Source of the DNA: an uncultured Adlercreutzia sp.
GTDB lineage: Bacteria; Actinomycetota; Coriobacteriia; Coriobacteriales; Eggerthellaceae
Assembly (NCBI GenBank): GCA_902478715.1
Contig: CABSMC010000047.1
Coordinates: 1 to 19,048 of the forward strand
Direction of reading: 5' to 3'
Length of the DNA: 19,048 nucleotides
Of the stretch, positions 7,913 to 14,471 are shown one piece after another. The translations under genes and the position numbers were made by a program. The notes beneath the pieces were generated by a model that was not told where the DNA came from, ran no database searches, and worked only from the letters and a program-made list of their open reading frames with translations. The stretch's first letter is position 1. The number at the start of each line of letters is the position of its first letter.

Positions 7913-9238
7913 ATGATTGACACCGGTTCCACCGGGTTCATGCTCGTCTGCGCCATGCTGGTGCTGCTCATGACGCCCGGACTCGCCTTCTTCTACGGAG
8001 GCCTCTCCCGCCGCAAGAACGTCGTGAACACCATGGTGATGGTGTTCGGCGTGCTCGGCATCGTCGGGGTGGTTTGGGTCGTGTGCGGCTGGTCGTTCGC
8101 CTACGGCGGCGACGGGTCGCTGCCGTTCTTCGGCGGCTTCGACCAGATCGGGTGCTTGAGCGCCGTGAACGACATGGTGGCCGAGGCCGAGGGCACGCCC
8201 GATGCCTTCGCGGTGCTGTCCGGCCAGGGTGCGCTGGCCAATGACCCTGAGCTGGCAGCGGGCTACCCGGCCATCATCGACATCGTCTTCCAGATGGCCT
8301 TCGCCATGATCACCTGCGCCATCATCACGGGTGCTGTGGCCGGGCGCATGAAGTTCGGCGCCGTGTGCGCGTTCGTGGCCGTGTGGGTCGTCGTGGTGTA
8401 CGCGCCGCTGGCGCACATGGTGTGGGGCGGCGACGGCTCGCTCATCGGCGACATGATCGGGGCCTTGGACTTCGCCGGCGGCGACGTGGTGCACATCTCC
8501 TCGGGCCTCACCGGGCTCATCCTGTGCCTCATGCTGGGTCGCCGCAAGGGCTTCGCCGTGCTGTCCTACCGTCCCCACAATGTGCCGTTCGTGGCCCTGG
8601 GCGCGGCGCTTCTGTGGTTCGGCTGGTTCGGGTTCAACGCGGGCAGCGAGTTCGCGGCCGACGGCGTGGCCGGACTCGCGCTGCTGAACACCGTGGCGGC
8701 CAGCGCGGCCGGCGTGCTCTCCTGGATGCTTACCGAGCGCATCACGGTGGGGAAGTGCACGCTCGTCGGCGCGGCGACGGGTCTGGTGGCCGGGCTTGTG
8801 GCCATCACGCCGGCGGCCGGGTTCGTGGAGCCCTGGGCGGCGATCGCCATGGGGCTGATCGTGAGCCCCATCGTGTATTGGGCCATCTCCCAGGCTAAGC
8901 GGCGCCTCGGCTACGACGACGCGCTGGACGCCTTCGGCTGCCACTGCGTCGGCGGCATCGTGGGCGGCATCCTCACGGGCCTGTTCTGCGTGCCCGGGCT
9001 CTCCTGGACCGAGCACGGCGGCCTACTGTACACGGGCGACTGGTCGCTTCTGGGAGCGCAGGTGCTGGGCATTCTGGTGACTATCGCCTTCGTGGCCATC
9101 GCCGATGTGGTGCTGGGGCTCATCATCAAGGCGTGCTTTGCGGGCAGCCTGCGCGTGAGCGCTGAGGACGAGGCGGCGGGGCTCGACGTGGCCGTCCATG
9201 GCGAGTCGGCCTATCCGGCCTACCTGGGCCTGGACTAA
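7913..9238 (+). CDS. amtB: Ammonium transporter (Amt/MEP/Rh family)
   Basis: The 441-residue integral membrane protein has about eleven hydrophobic segments. It shows the N-terminal TPGLAFFYGGL signature, the pore histidines in GGDVVHISSG (H194) and FGCHCVGGIVGG (H344), and LLWFGWFGFNAGSEF. It conducts ammonium or ammonia inward across the cytoplasmic membrane. The start at 7913 is set by an AAAGGGG site nine bases upstream; a TTG at 7904 would abut that site. A PII gene follows, which is the classic amtB-glnK pairing in which PII plugs the channel when nitrogen is plentiful. Unusually, about 190 bp of palindromic sequence separates the two genes. Confidence 0.95.
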   Translation: MIDTGSTGFMLVCAMLVLLMTPGLAFFYGGLSRRKNVVNTMVMVFGVLGIVGVVWVVCGWSFAYGGDGSLPFFGGFDQIGCLSAVNDMVAEAEGTPDAFAVLSGQGALANDPELAAGYPAIIDIVFQMAFAMITCAIITGAVAGRMKFGAVCAFVAVWVVVVYAPLAHMVWGGDGSLIGDMIGALDFAGGDVVHISSGLTGLILCLMLGRRKGFAVLSYRPHNVPFVALGAALLWFGWFGFNAGSEFAADGVAGLALLNTVAASAAGVLSWMLTERITVGKCTLVGAATGLVAGLVAITPAAGFVEPWAAIAMGLIVSPIVYWAISQAKRRLGYDDALDAFGCHCVGGIVGGILTGLFCVPGLSWTEHGGLLYTGDWSLLGAQVLGILVTIAFVAIADVVLGLIIKACFAGSLRVSAEDEAAGLDVAVHGESAYPAYLGLD

Positions 9239-9239
9239 A

Positions 9240-9380
9240 GGTTCCGTTCGCCCTGCGGGACGAACGGACCGGCCGACGCTGCGGATCCGACAGGCACCTG
9301 CCCTTGCCCCTTGTTTTGGGCTCGGCGTTGCGCGAAGGCAACTTGGCCCAAAGGCGGGGCAATTGCAGGCACCTGTCGGA
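9240..9380. repeat. Palindromic (REP/REPIN-like) sequence between amtB and the PII gene
   Basis: Two foldable blocks fill most of the spacer. Block one pairs 9240-9250 (GGTTCCGTTCG) with 9261-9270 (CGAACGGACC) with one bulge, directly after the amt stop. Block two pairs 9286-9301 with 9365-9380 (TCCGACAGG..CCTGC with GCAGG..CCTGTCGGA, two mismatches). Inside it TTGCCCC pairs with GGGGCAA, TTTGGGC with GCCCAAA and GTTGC with GCAAC. No T-run follows either block. The AGGCACCTGTC arms resemble repetitive extragenic palindromes, but copy number cannot be judged here. They could also act on amt-PII co-transcription. Confidence 0.6.
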
Positions 9381-9430
9381 CCCTCGCTGACTTTGCCAAG
9401 AAAGTTGGATGGTGTAAATAGGAGGATATT

Positions 9431-9769
9431 ATGAAACGAGTAACGGCTATTGTGCGGCCCGAGAAGATGGAGCCGCTGAAGGACGCCCTGTTCGCCGCCG
9501 ATGTGAAGGGCATGACCATCTCGCAGGTGCACGGCTGCGGCGCCCAGCACGGCTGGAGCGAGTACGTGCGCGGCACCGAGGTGATGCTGAACATGGTGCC
9601 GAAGGTGAAGTTCGAGGTGGTGGTGGAAGACGACGCGGTGGACGCGCTGGTGGACACCATCGTGGGCGCCGCCCGCACCGGCGAGGTGGGCGACGGCAAG
9701 ATCTTCGTGGCGCCTGTGGAGGAAGTGGTGCGCATCCGCACCGGCGAGCGCGGCGCGACGGCGGTGTAG
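9431..9769 (+). CDS. glnK: PII nitrogen regulatory protein (GlnK/GlnB family)
   Basis: The 112-residue protein aligns with E. coli GlnB without gaps. It keeps GMT(28-29 region), Q39 for 2-oxoglutarate binding, the PKVK phosphate-binding segment with K58, the GDGKIFVAPVEEVVRIRTGE block and the RTG arginines. PII reads ATP/ADP and 2-oxoglutarate and controls partners, here presumably the adjacent ammonium channel. The T-loop reads GCGAQHGWSEYVRGTEVM: position 51, the tyrosine uridylylated in Proteobacteria and adenylylated in Actinobacteria, is valine. Covalent modification at that site is therefore impossible, so control is likely by ligands only. A TAGGAGGA site precedes the ATG. Confidence 0.93.
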   Translation: MKRVTAIVRPEKMEPLKDALFAADVKGMTISQVHGCGAQHGWSEYVRGTEVMLNMVPKVKFEVVVEDDAVDALVDTIVGAARTGEVGDGKIFVAPVEEVVRIRTGERGATAV

Positions 9770-9820
9770 GCCACAATGCGGTACAATCTCGCCTAAACAA
9801 GGTGCGAGAAAGGAACCGAC

Positions 9821-10081
9821 ATGCACACCTACATTCCCCGCGGCGTCTGCTCCCGACAGATCGATGTGGAACTGGACGGCGACACCATCAAGAGCGTCCA
9901 GTTCACCGGCGGCTGCGATGGCAATTTGAAGGCCATCTCCAAGTTGGTGGCCGGCCAGAACGTCGACGACATCGTCGCCATGATGGAGGGCCACACCTGC
10001 GGGCGGCGCTCCACCTCCTGCGTCGACCAAATGACCAAGGCCATCCGCGAGGCTCAAGCGAAGGACGCCGAGCAGGCGTAA
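9821..10081 (+). CDS. Four-cysteine TSCPD domain protein (TIGR03905-like)
   Basis: The 86-residue protein has VCSRQIDVELDGDTIKSVQFTGGCDGNL followed by GHTCGRRSTSCVDQM, with cysteines at 10, 32, 60 and 67. This matches the small TSCPD family related to the C-terminal domain of adenosylcobalamin-dependent ribonucleotide reductases. The cysteines suggest metal binding or redox chemistry, but no function is established. An AAAGGAA site lies before the ATG. A small stem (TCTCGC 9787-9792 with GCGAGA 9804-9809) overlaps this site and might influence translation. TACAAT at 9782 could be a -10 box of its own promoter. It is the last gene before a strong terminator. Confidence 0.82.
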   Translation: MHTYIPRGVCSRQIDVELDGDTIKSVQFTGGCDGNLKAISKLVAGQNVDDIVAMMEGHTCGRRSTSCVDQMTKAIREAQAKDAEQA

Positions 10082-10098
10082 AGGAAAAGAGAGCCGCG

Positions 10099-10128
10099 AA
10101 GGGCCCGGGCACGCGTCCGGGCCCTTTT
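10099..10128 (+). terminator. Rho-independent terminator of the amt-glnK-TSCPD unit
   Basis: AAGGGCCCGG (10099-10108) pairs perfectly with CCGGGCCCTT (10117-10126) across an eight-base loop and is followed by a T-run (10125-10128). It lies 18 bases after the TSCPD stop and just before the convergent regulator gene. Confidence 0.88.
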
Positions 10129-10143
10129 CTGCGTCATGGGCCT

Positions 10144-11652
10144 CTAGTCGTTGTGCTCCACAAGGTCGATGAGCTCCTGCTGAGAATGAACGCCCAGTTT
10201 GGCATAGATGTGTTTGATGTGGCTCTTCACGGTGTTGCGCGATACGACGTAATGATCCATCAGGAACTGGCCGTTGCGGCCCCGGGCAAGGAAGGCGAAT
10301 ATCTCGATCTCGCGCCCGGTGAGCCCGTGGGCTTTCCCGATAGCGGTGCAGCGCTCCTCGATAGTGGGCGGTTCCGGATCCTGATGGGCGGCAGGGCTGT
10401 CTTCCGCATCTCGCGTCGTACTGCTGCCCTCTGCGAGCGTCAATGGGGCATCTGCTCGCCCAGCGGTGTCGCCTACCTTCACGACGCCGTTTATGGCATC
10501 GTGAAAGCTAAAGGAACGGAAGCCCGTCCACAAAAAGGCGATGAACAGGAACAGCGCGCATCCGGTTATGAGCGCTGCCATACCGCTGTCGACGCCGATG
10601 AGCTCGTTGGTTGTATGGCCGGCGATGGCGCCGATGTCAGTGCCGAGGGCGCCGAGCGCCCGGACGAGCGCGAAAGTCGGCAGAAGGGCTAGGGGGTTGC
10701 GGGCTCCCACGGCGATCACGACGAGCCAGACGAGCATGTCGAAGCAGCGTACGCCGATACGCAGAAGCGCATTGGCCGAAGCGAGATCCGTGAGGAACAT
10801 AAAGGGCGCCACCATAAAGCCGCCGACGACCGTAAGGACGCAGAACGAGAAGAGGGTATCCTCCTTGTCGCTGCTACGGGAAAACACAAGCCATAGCGCC
10901 GCCCCGGCGATAACGGCAACGCTGATGCCGATGTTCGCCGGCGCTCGATCGACCTCGCCGAACGTGAGGCCGTAGCCTGTCGCGATGCTGAACAGCAGCG
11001 TGCAAAGGTACAGCCCACTGCTCGGCGGCAAGAAGGATTCGGGATTGGCCAGCTCTAAAACGATGGGGCGCTCGGCATTCTGGATAGCTGCGAAGAGGGG
11101 GGAGGCGGCGCGGTACAGCGCGAGCATCGAGAAAAGATAGCAGATGATGGTCTCGATGGTGCCGATATTGCAGGGCACAGGGGGATGGGCCACGGCGGCG
11201 ATCTCGCCGAGCGCCATGCCGCAGGCGATGCTCACGAGGGCCGCCCGAGGCGATTGCAGTCCAGCGACGGCGCAGACGAGTATGGTGGAGGCCCAAGCGG
11301 AAGCGATGCTCGCGAAAATGAGGCCGACGATAGTGGCCCAAGACACCTGAAGGGTGAGTCCGAATTCCAGGATGAGGGCGGCGGTGAGCGCGCAGCCGGC
11401 GCCGATGGTGGTCAGCTGTCGCTGATCGATGAGTCGCGGAGTGCGAGTGGCCATGAAGAAGAGAGCCAGGAAAGCGACGGCATTGACGAGGGTGGCGATT
11501 TCGCGGGCGATGCCGCAGTACGAGGAGACGTGGGCGTAAACGCTGGCGTTGAGCGTGAAGCCCGCGATGCCGAACAGCGTGAATGAGACGATGCACAAGG
11601 CTAGTCGCCCCCGCGGGCACTGCGACCCATCTATGGTTTCTTGCGCATCCAT
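10144..11652 (-). CDS. Membrane-bound LuxR-type transcriptional regulator
   Basis: The 502-residue protein has an N-terminal region of about twelve hydrophobic segments resembling a transporter-like sensor. A Ser/Thr/Asp/Glu-rich cytoplasmic linker follows (about 405-440), then a C-terminal LuxR/GerE helix-turn-helix (443-502): GLTGREIEIFAFLARG, then SRNTVKSHIKHIYAKLGVHSQQELIDLV. There is no receiver or kinase domain, so ligand sensing probably occurs in the membrane portion. The start at 11652 follows GGGAGGATC; longer readings have no ribosome site. It is divergent from the FAD reductase gene, an arrangement common in Eggerthellaceae where such regulators sit beside substrate-specific reductases. 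The neighbouring reductase is the obvious target, though this is inferred. A TACAAT on the same strand at 11682-11677 could be its -10 box. Confidence 0.88.
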   Translation of the reverse strand: MDAQETIDGSQCPRGRLALCIVSFTLFGIAGFTLNASVYAHVSSYCGIAREIATLVNAVAFLALFFMATRTPRLIDQRQLTTIGAGCALTAALILEFGLTLQVSWATIVGLIFASIASAWASTILVCAVAGLQSPRAALVSIACGMALGEIAAVAHPPVPCNIGTIETIICYLFSMLALYRAASPLFAAIQNAERPIVLELANPESFLPPSSGLYLCTLLFSIATGYGLTFGEVDRAPANIGISVAVIAGAALWLVFSRSSDKEDTLFSFCVLTVVGGFMVAPFMFLTDLASANALLRIGVRCFDMLVWLVVIAVGARNPLALLPTFALVRALGALGTDIGAIAGHTTNELIGVDSGMAALITGCALFLFIAFLWTGFRSFSFHDAINGVVKVGDTAGRADAPLTLAEGSSTTRDAEDSPAAHQDPEPPTIEERCTAIGKAHGLTGREIEIFAFLARGRNGQFLMDHYVVSRNTVKSHIKHIYAKLGVHSQQELIDLVEHND

Positions 11653-11752
11653 GATCCTCCCTTGTTTCCTCGAACCATTGTAGGCATTTCGGGGCCCGAT
11701 CGGTCGGGAATTTGCGAACAAGCGATTTCCATCTGGGAAAACATTGTGAAAT

Positions 11753-11805
11753 CACCCCAGCGGGGGGAGCGGGGGTGAGGATGCGCGAAACACCCGTCGG
11801 GGGTG
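11753..11805. promoter_or_regulatory. Two CACCC/GGGTG inverted repeats in the divergent control region
   Basis: CACCCC (11753-11758) with GGGGTG (11772-11777), and CACCC (11791-11795) with GGGTG (11801-11805), have the same half-site in the same orientation. The second box ends just upstream of the -35 position of a TAGGAT (-10) at 11830-11835 for the reductase gene, where an activator would bind. They are candidate sites for the adjacent LuxR-type regulator. Other nearby symmetry, CCCGA-TCGG-TCGGG at 11695-11708, lies near the regulator's own promoter. Confidence 0.42.
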
Positions 11806-11829
11806 GTGCGGCGACCAGTGGCGGCCCGC

Positions 11830-11912
11830 TAGGATGCTGAGTCGCAAGGCAGACCGCGCCGGGAAACGCCCGGAGGTGGATGCTGCTCAACCTAAGGGCA
11901 CCTGATAGGTGC
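11830..11912 (+). promoter_or_regulatory. Putative promoter and folded 5' leader of the FAD reductase gene
   Basis: TAGGAT at 11830-11835 is the best -10 candidate; its -35 match is poor, as expected for an activated promoter. The transcript from about 11842 would contain a nested stem (GCA 11849-11851 with TGC 11881-11883, ACC 11853-11855 with GGT 11875-11877, CCGGG 11859-11863 with CCCGG 11869-11873). A second hairpin, GCACCT-GAT-AGGTGC (11898-11912), lies nine bases before the ribosome site. I do not recognise a known riboswitch in it. Confidence 0.4.
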
Positions 11913-11932
11913 GAACGTTCAGGAGGGAAATG

Positions 11933-13669
11933 ATGGAAAACAAGATGGATATCTCGCGTCGCGGCTTCATCGGCACGGTGGCGGGCGCCGGCGCGCTGGC
12001 GGCCTTCGGCCTTGCCGGGTGCGCCCCGAAGGCTGCGGCTGACGCTGAGCCTATGGCCGACACGGGCGCCGTCGAGGGCGCCGACGCCGCGTCCGACTGG
12101 CTGGGCGTCGCCCCCGAGATCTCCGAGGGCGATATCGTCGCCACCAAGGAGTGCGACCTGCTCATCGTCGGCGCCGGCAACGGCGGCATGGCTGCCGCGG
12201 CCTACGCGGCCGACCAAGGGGTCGACTTCATCATCTGCGAGAAGGGCGAGACCGTGGGCGCCACGCGCCACTGGTTCGCGGCTCTGGGCACGCGCCCCTT
12301 CAAGGATCAGGGCGTCGAGGTGGATCGCCAGCGCCTCATGGGCGAGATCGTGCGCTATTCCCAGGGCAACTGCGACCAGCGTCTTATTCGCATGTGGATG
12401 GATGAGTCCAACGACATGTTCGAGTTCGTGGACGGCATCATGACCGCCTCGGGCGCCGTCGTCATCGCTGACGAGTTCGACATGCCCGGCGGCATGGGCG
12501 GCACCCCCTACTATACCTCCCCTTGCGAGCACCACTACGGCGACGCCAACGGTGGTCGCGACATCGAGGAGCGCAACGTCCTTTTCGAGAAGCACATCAA
12601 CGAGGCCGGGAAGGAGATCTCCTTCGGCCACGAGTTGGCGAAGCTGGTGCGCGAAGAGGGCGGACGGGTGACCGGCGCCATCTTCAACACCCCGGACGGT
12701 TATGTGCAGATCAACGCGGCCAAGGGCGTGCTGCTCACTACGGGCGGCTATGCGGCGAATCCCGATATGGTGACGGCGCTCTCTCCGGTGACCGCGCAAT
12801 CGGTGACGGCGCTCGGCTACAACCAGAACAACACCGGCGGCGGCATCAAGGCCGCGCTGTGGGCCGGCGCCGCGAAGGATCTCACCTCGGCGACCATGAT
12901 CTTCGACCGCGGCCTGGTGGCCCCGGGCACCCCGGCTGGCTACACTGCTGAGTCTATCGAGGCTGGTCAGCCCCAGTTCCCCGGCAACGGTCAGTTCAAC
13001 CCCGGCACGCAGCCGTTCCTTAAAGTGAACATGCGCGGCGAGCGCTTCGCCAACGAGTCGGCCGACTACGATTACCTTCCCCATGCTGCGGCCCAGCAGC
13101 CTGGCGGCACCTATGTGGCCGTGTGGGATGGCAACTTCGGCGAGGACGTGCAGCGCTTCCACACGCTCGGCTGCTCGGCCATGACCCGCAATATGGTGCA
13201 GATGTACAAGGCCGAGGACGGTTCCTACGACTTGGACAAGTTCTTCGAGAAGGAGCTGGGCGACGGTCGTTTGCAGAAGGCCGACACCTTGGAGGAGCTG
13301 GCCGATCTGCTCGGTTTCGACGCCGATGCCAAGACGACGTTTTTGGCCGAGTGCGAGCGCTACAACGAGCTGTTCGACGCTCAGGAGGACTCGGACTTCG
13401 GCAAGGAGGCTTACCGCCTTTCCGAGCTGCGCACGCCGCCCTTCTTTGGCGCGACGCTGGGCGGCACCCTGCTGACCACCATTGACGGTATCCGCATCAA
13501 CAAGGATTGCCAGGCGCTTGATGCCGAGGGCAATCCCATCGATGGGCTGTACGCCGCTGGCGACTGCTCCGGCTCCGTGTTCTCGGGTTGCTACCCTGAC
13601 CAGCTGCACGGCTTCGCCTGCGGCCGTACGATGACCGAGGCCATTCACGTCGTGAAGCAGATGGCCTAA
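11933..13669 (+). CDS. Tat-exported, lipobox-bearing FAD-dependent reductase (fumarate reductase/urocanate reductase-like flavoprotein)
   Basis: The 578-residue protein begins with a twin-arginine signal (SRRGF at 8-12), a hydrophobic stretch and a lipobox LAGC (C30). It is therefore probably exported folded and tethered outside the membrane. The FAD-binding domain starts ECDLLIVGAGNGG (GxGxxG at 80-85), and the C-terminal flavin motif is GLYAAGDCSG near 540, as in FrdA/FccA-family enzymes. The start at 11933 is five bases after AGGAGGG; an ATG three bases earlier is possible. It has no heme-binding CxxCH motif and no adjacent cytochrome or quinol-oxidising subunit, so the electron donor must be encoded elsewhere. 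The usual substrate-site sequence around FVQxHPT is replaced by ATMIFDRG, so the acceptor is probably not fumarate. The substrate is unknown. Confidence 0.88.
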   Translation: MENKMDISRRGFIGTVAGAGALAAFGLAGCAPKAAADAEPMADTGAVEGADAASDWLGVAPEISEGDIVATKECDLLIVGAGNGGMAAAAYAADQGVDFIICEKGETVGATRHWFAALGTRPFKDQGVEVDRQRLMGEIVRYSQGNCDQRLIRMWMDESNDMFEFVDGIMTASGAVVIADEFDMPGGMGGTPYYTSPCEHHYGDANGGRDIEERNVLFEKHINEAGKEISFGHELAKLVREEGGRVTGAIFNTPDGYVQINAAKGVLLTTGGYAANPDMVTALSPVTAQSVTALGYNQNNTGGGIKAALWAGAAKDLTSATMIFDRGLVAPGTPAGYTAESIEAGQPQFPGNGQFNPGTQPFLKVNMRGERFANESADYDYLPHAAAQQPGGTYVAVWDGNFGEDVQRFHTLGCSAMTRNMVQMYKAEDGSYDLDKFFEKELGDGRLQKADTLEELADLLGFDADAKTTFLAECERYNELFDAQEDSDFGKEAYRLSELRTPPFFGATLGGTLLTTIDGIRINKDCQALDAEGNPIDGLYAAGDCSGSVFSGCYPDQLHGFACGRTMTEAIHVVKQMA

Positions 13670-13685
13670 TTGCTCGCTTTTTCCG

Positions 13686-13749
13686 GCGGCGCTTAGGCGC
13701 CGCGCATTCGACCGCCCCGGCGCCTCCCTCCCTGCGCCGGGGCGGTTTT
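13686..13749 (+). terminator. Rho-independent terminator after the FAD reductase gene, preceded by a second hairpin
   Basis: CCGCCCCGGCGC (13712-13723) pairs perfectly over 12 bases with GCGCCGGGGCGG (13734-13745), with a ten-base pyrimidine loop and then TTTT (13746-13749). Just upstream GCGGCGC-TTAG-GCGCCGC (13686-13703) forms a second perfect stem without a T-run. Together they should insulate the reductase from the convergent toxin-antitoxin genes. Confidence 0.9.
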
Positions 13750-13792
13750 GCATTGAGACGACTAGGCTCGGAGGCATCTCACCGTCGAGCCC

Positions 13793-14062
13793 CTACCAAG
13801 CGGCACGCTGGCGGACGAGGCCGAGCACGGTGACGCGGTCGGCCTCGTCTTCGTAGAAGGTAACGATATCGAAGGGGGCGACGGGGATTTTGCGCACGCC
13901 TTCGCCGTACTCGTATGCGAGGGCGGCCGCCACGTCGGTCGACCCCATGCTGGGTATCGTCGGCAGAATCTCGATGATCTTGAGGATGTCATCGAGAACT
14001 TTGTCCGACAGAACGATCCCCAAATCCTCCTCGAAGCCCTCGGAGATGCGCACTTCGGCCAT
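13793..14062 (-). CDS. RelE/ParE-family toxin
   Basis: The 89-residue protein has an N-terminal helical half and a C-terminal beta-rich end, GVRKIPVAPFDIVTFYEDEADRVTVLGLVRQRAAW. This fits RelE/ParE toxins (R-x-x-x-v-x-p-y-x-i-x-y ... v-x-v-l-x-v-x-x-x-R). Its start codon overlaps the stop of the upstream small gene by one base (TGATG), the typical antitoxin-first coupled arrangement. RelE-type toxins cut mRNA on the ribosome and ParE-type toxins poison gyrase; the sequence alone does not decide which. It ends close to the reductase terminator, transcribed in the opposite direction. Confidence 0.72.
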   Translation of the reverse strand: MAEVRISEGFEEDLGIVLSDKVLDDILKIIEILPTIPSMGSTDVAAALAYEYGEGVRKIPVAPFDIVTFYEDEADRVTVLGLVRQRAAW

Positions 14063-14358
14063 CAGAGCCCCCGCTTCTCGCGAATGCGGGCGACGAAACC
14101 ATCGACATCGGTGGTGAAACGCCCCTCCTCGATATCGCGCTTGCCGCGTCGGAGAACGAATTCCATCTCCGCTTCGTAGCGAGCGTCTTCACGGGCTTGC
14201 TTGAGCTCTCGATCGAATATCTCTTCGGAGCAGAACACGTAAGCGCCGTTGCCGTTCTCGGTGATGTAGACGACTTGGCGATCGGCCACGTCCTTTACCT
14301 CGCGTTGGCGCGAGGCGAGGGCGGTAGACGAATAGATGGAGCCTTTGGGGGCAACCAT
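14062..14358 (-). CDS. Phd/YefM-like antitoxin
   Basis: The 98-residue protein has a short N-terminal segment with ALASRQREVKDVADRQVVYITENGNGAYVFCSEEIFDREL. This resembles the Phd/YefM core (a strand-turn VVITxNGxxxAV followed by a helix), with a long charged C-terminal helix for toxin binding. The start at 14358 is chosen for the GAGG six bases upstream; the ATG at 14370 would add four residues but has AGGAA directly against it. An inverted repeat at 14373-14389 lies just ahead and fits autoregulation. The family call is moderate because the N-terminus diverges. Confidence 0.65.
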   Translation of the reverse strand: MVAPKGSIYSSTALASRQREVKDVADRQVVYITENGNGAYVFCSEEIFDRELKQAREDARYEAEMEFVLRRGKRDIEEGRFTTDVDGFVARIREKRGL

Positions 14359-14372
14359 GGCGTACCTCATTT

Positions 14373-14389
14373 CCTAGGATTTAGCTAGG
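14373..14389. promoter_or_regulatory. Inverted-repeat operator candidate for the toxin-antitoxin operon
   Basis: CCTAG (14373-14377) and CTAGG (14385-14389) form a dyad around a seven-base AT-rich centre, 15 bases upstream of the antitoxin start. On the minus strand a TATGAT (14398-14393) lies beside it as a possible -10 box, so antitoxin bound to the dyad would block transcription. Confidence 0.5.
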
Positions 14390-14471
14390 TTGATCATATC
14401 ACGCTTTCAGTAGGAAATTCTACAAGATATCATATTGGTGATAAAAGGAAAGTTCCCTTATAGAAAAGGCC

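Noticed and set aside
11842..11925. Known riboswitch (cobalamin, c-di-GMP, FMN) in the reductase leader
   Set aside because: Short stretches look similar by eye, but the conserved cores of these classes are absent.
10874..13777. 967-codon minus-strand open frame across the reductase and regulator genes
   Set aside because: It is antisense to the reductase, then out of frame within the regulator gene; its composition is that of a codon-bias shadow.
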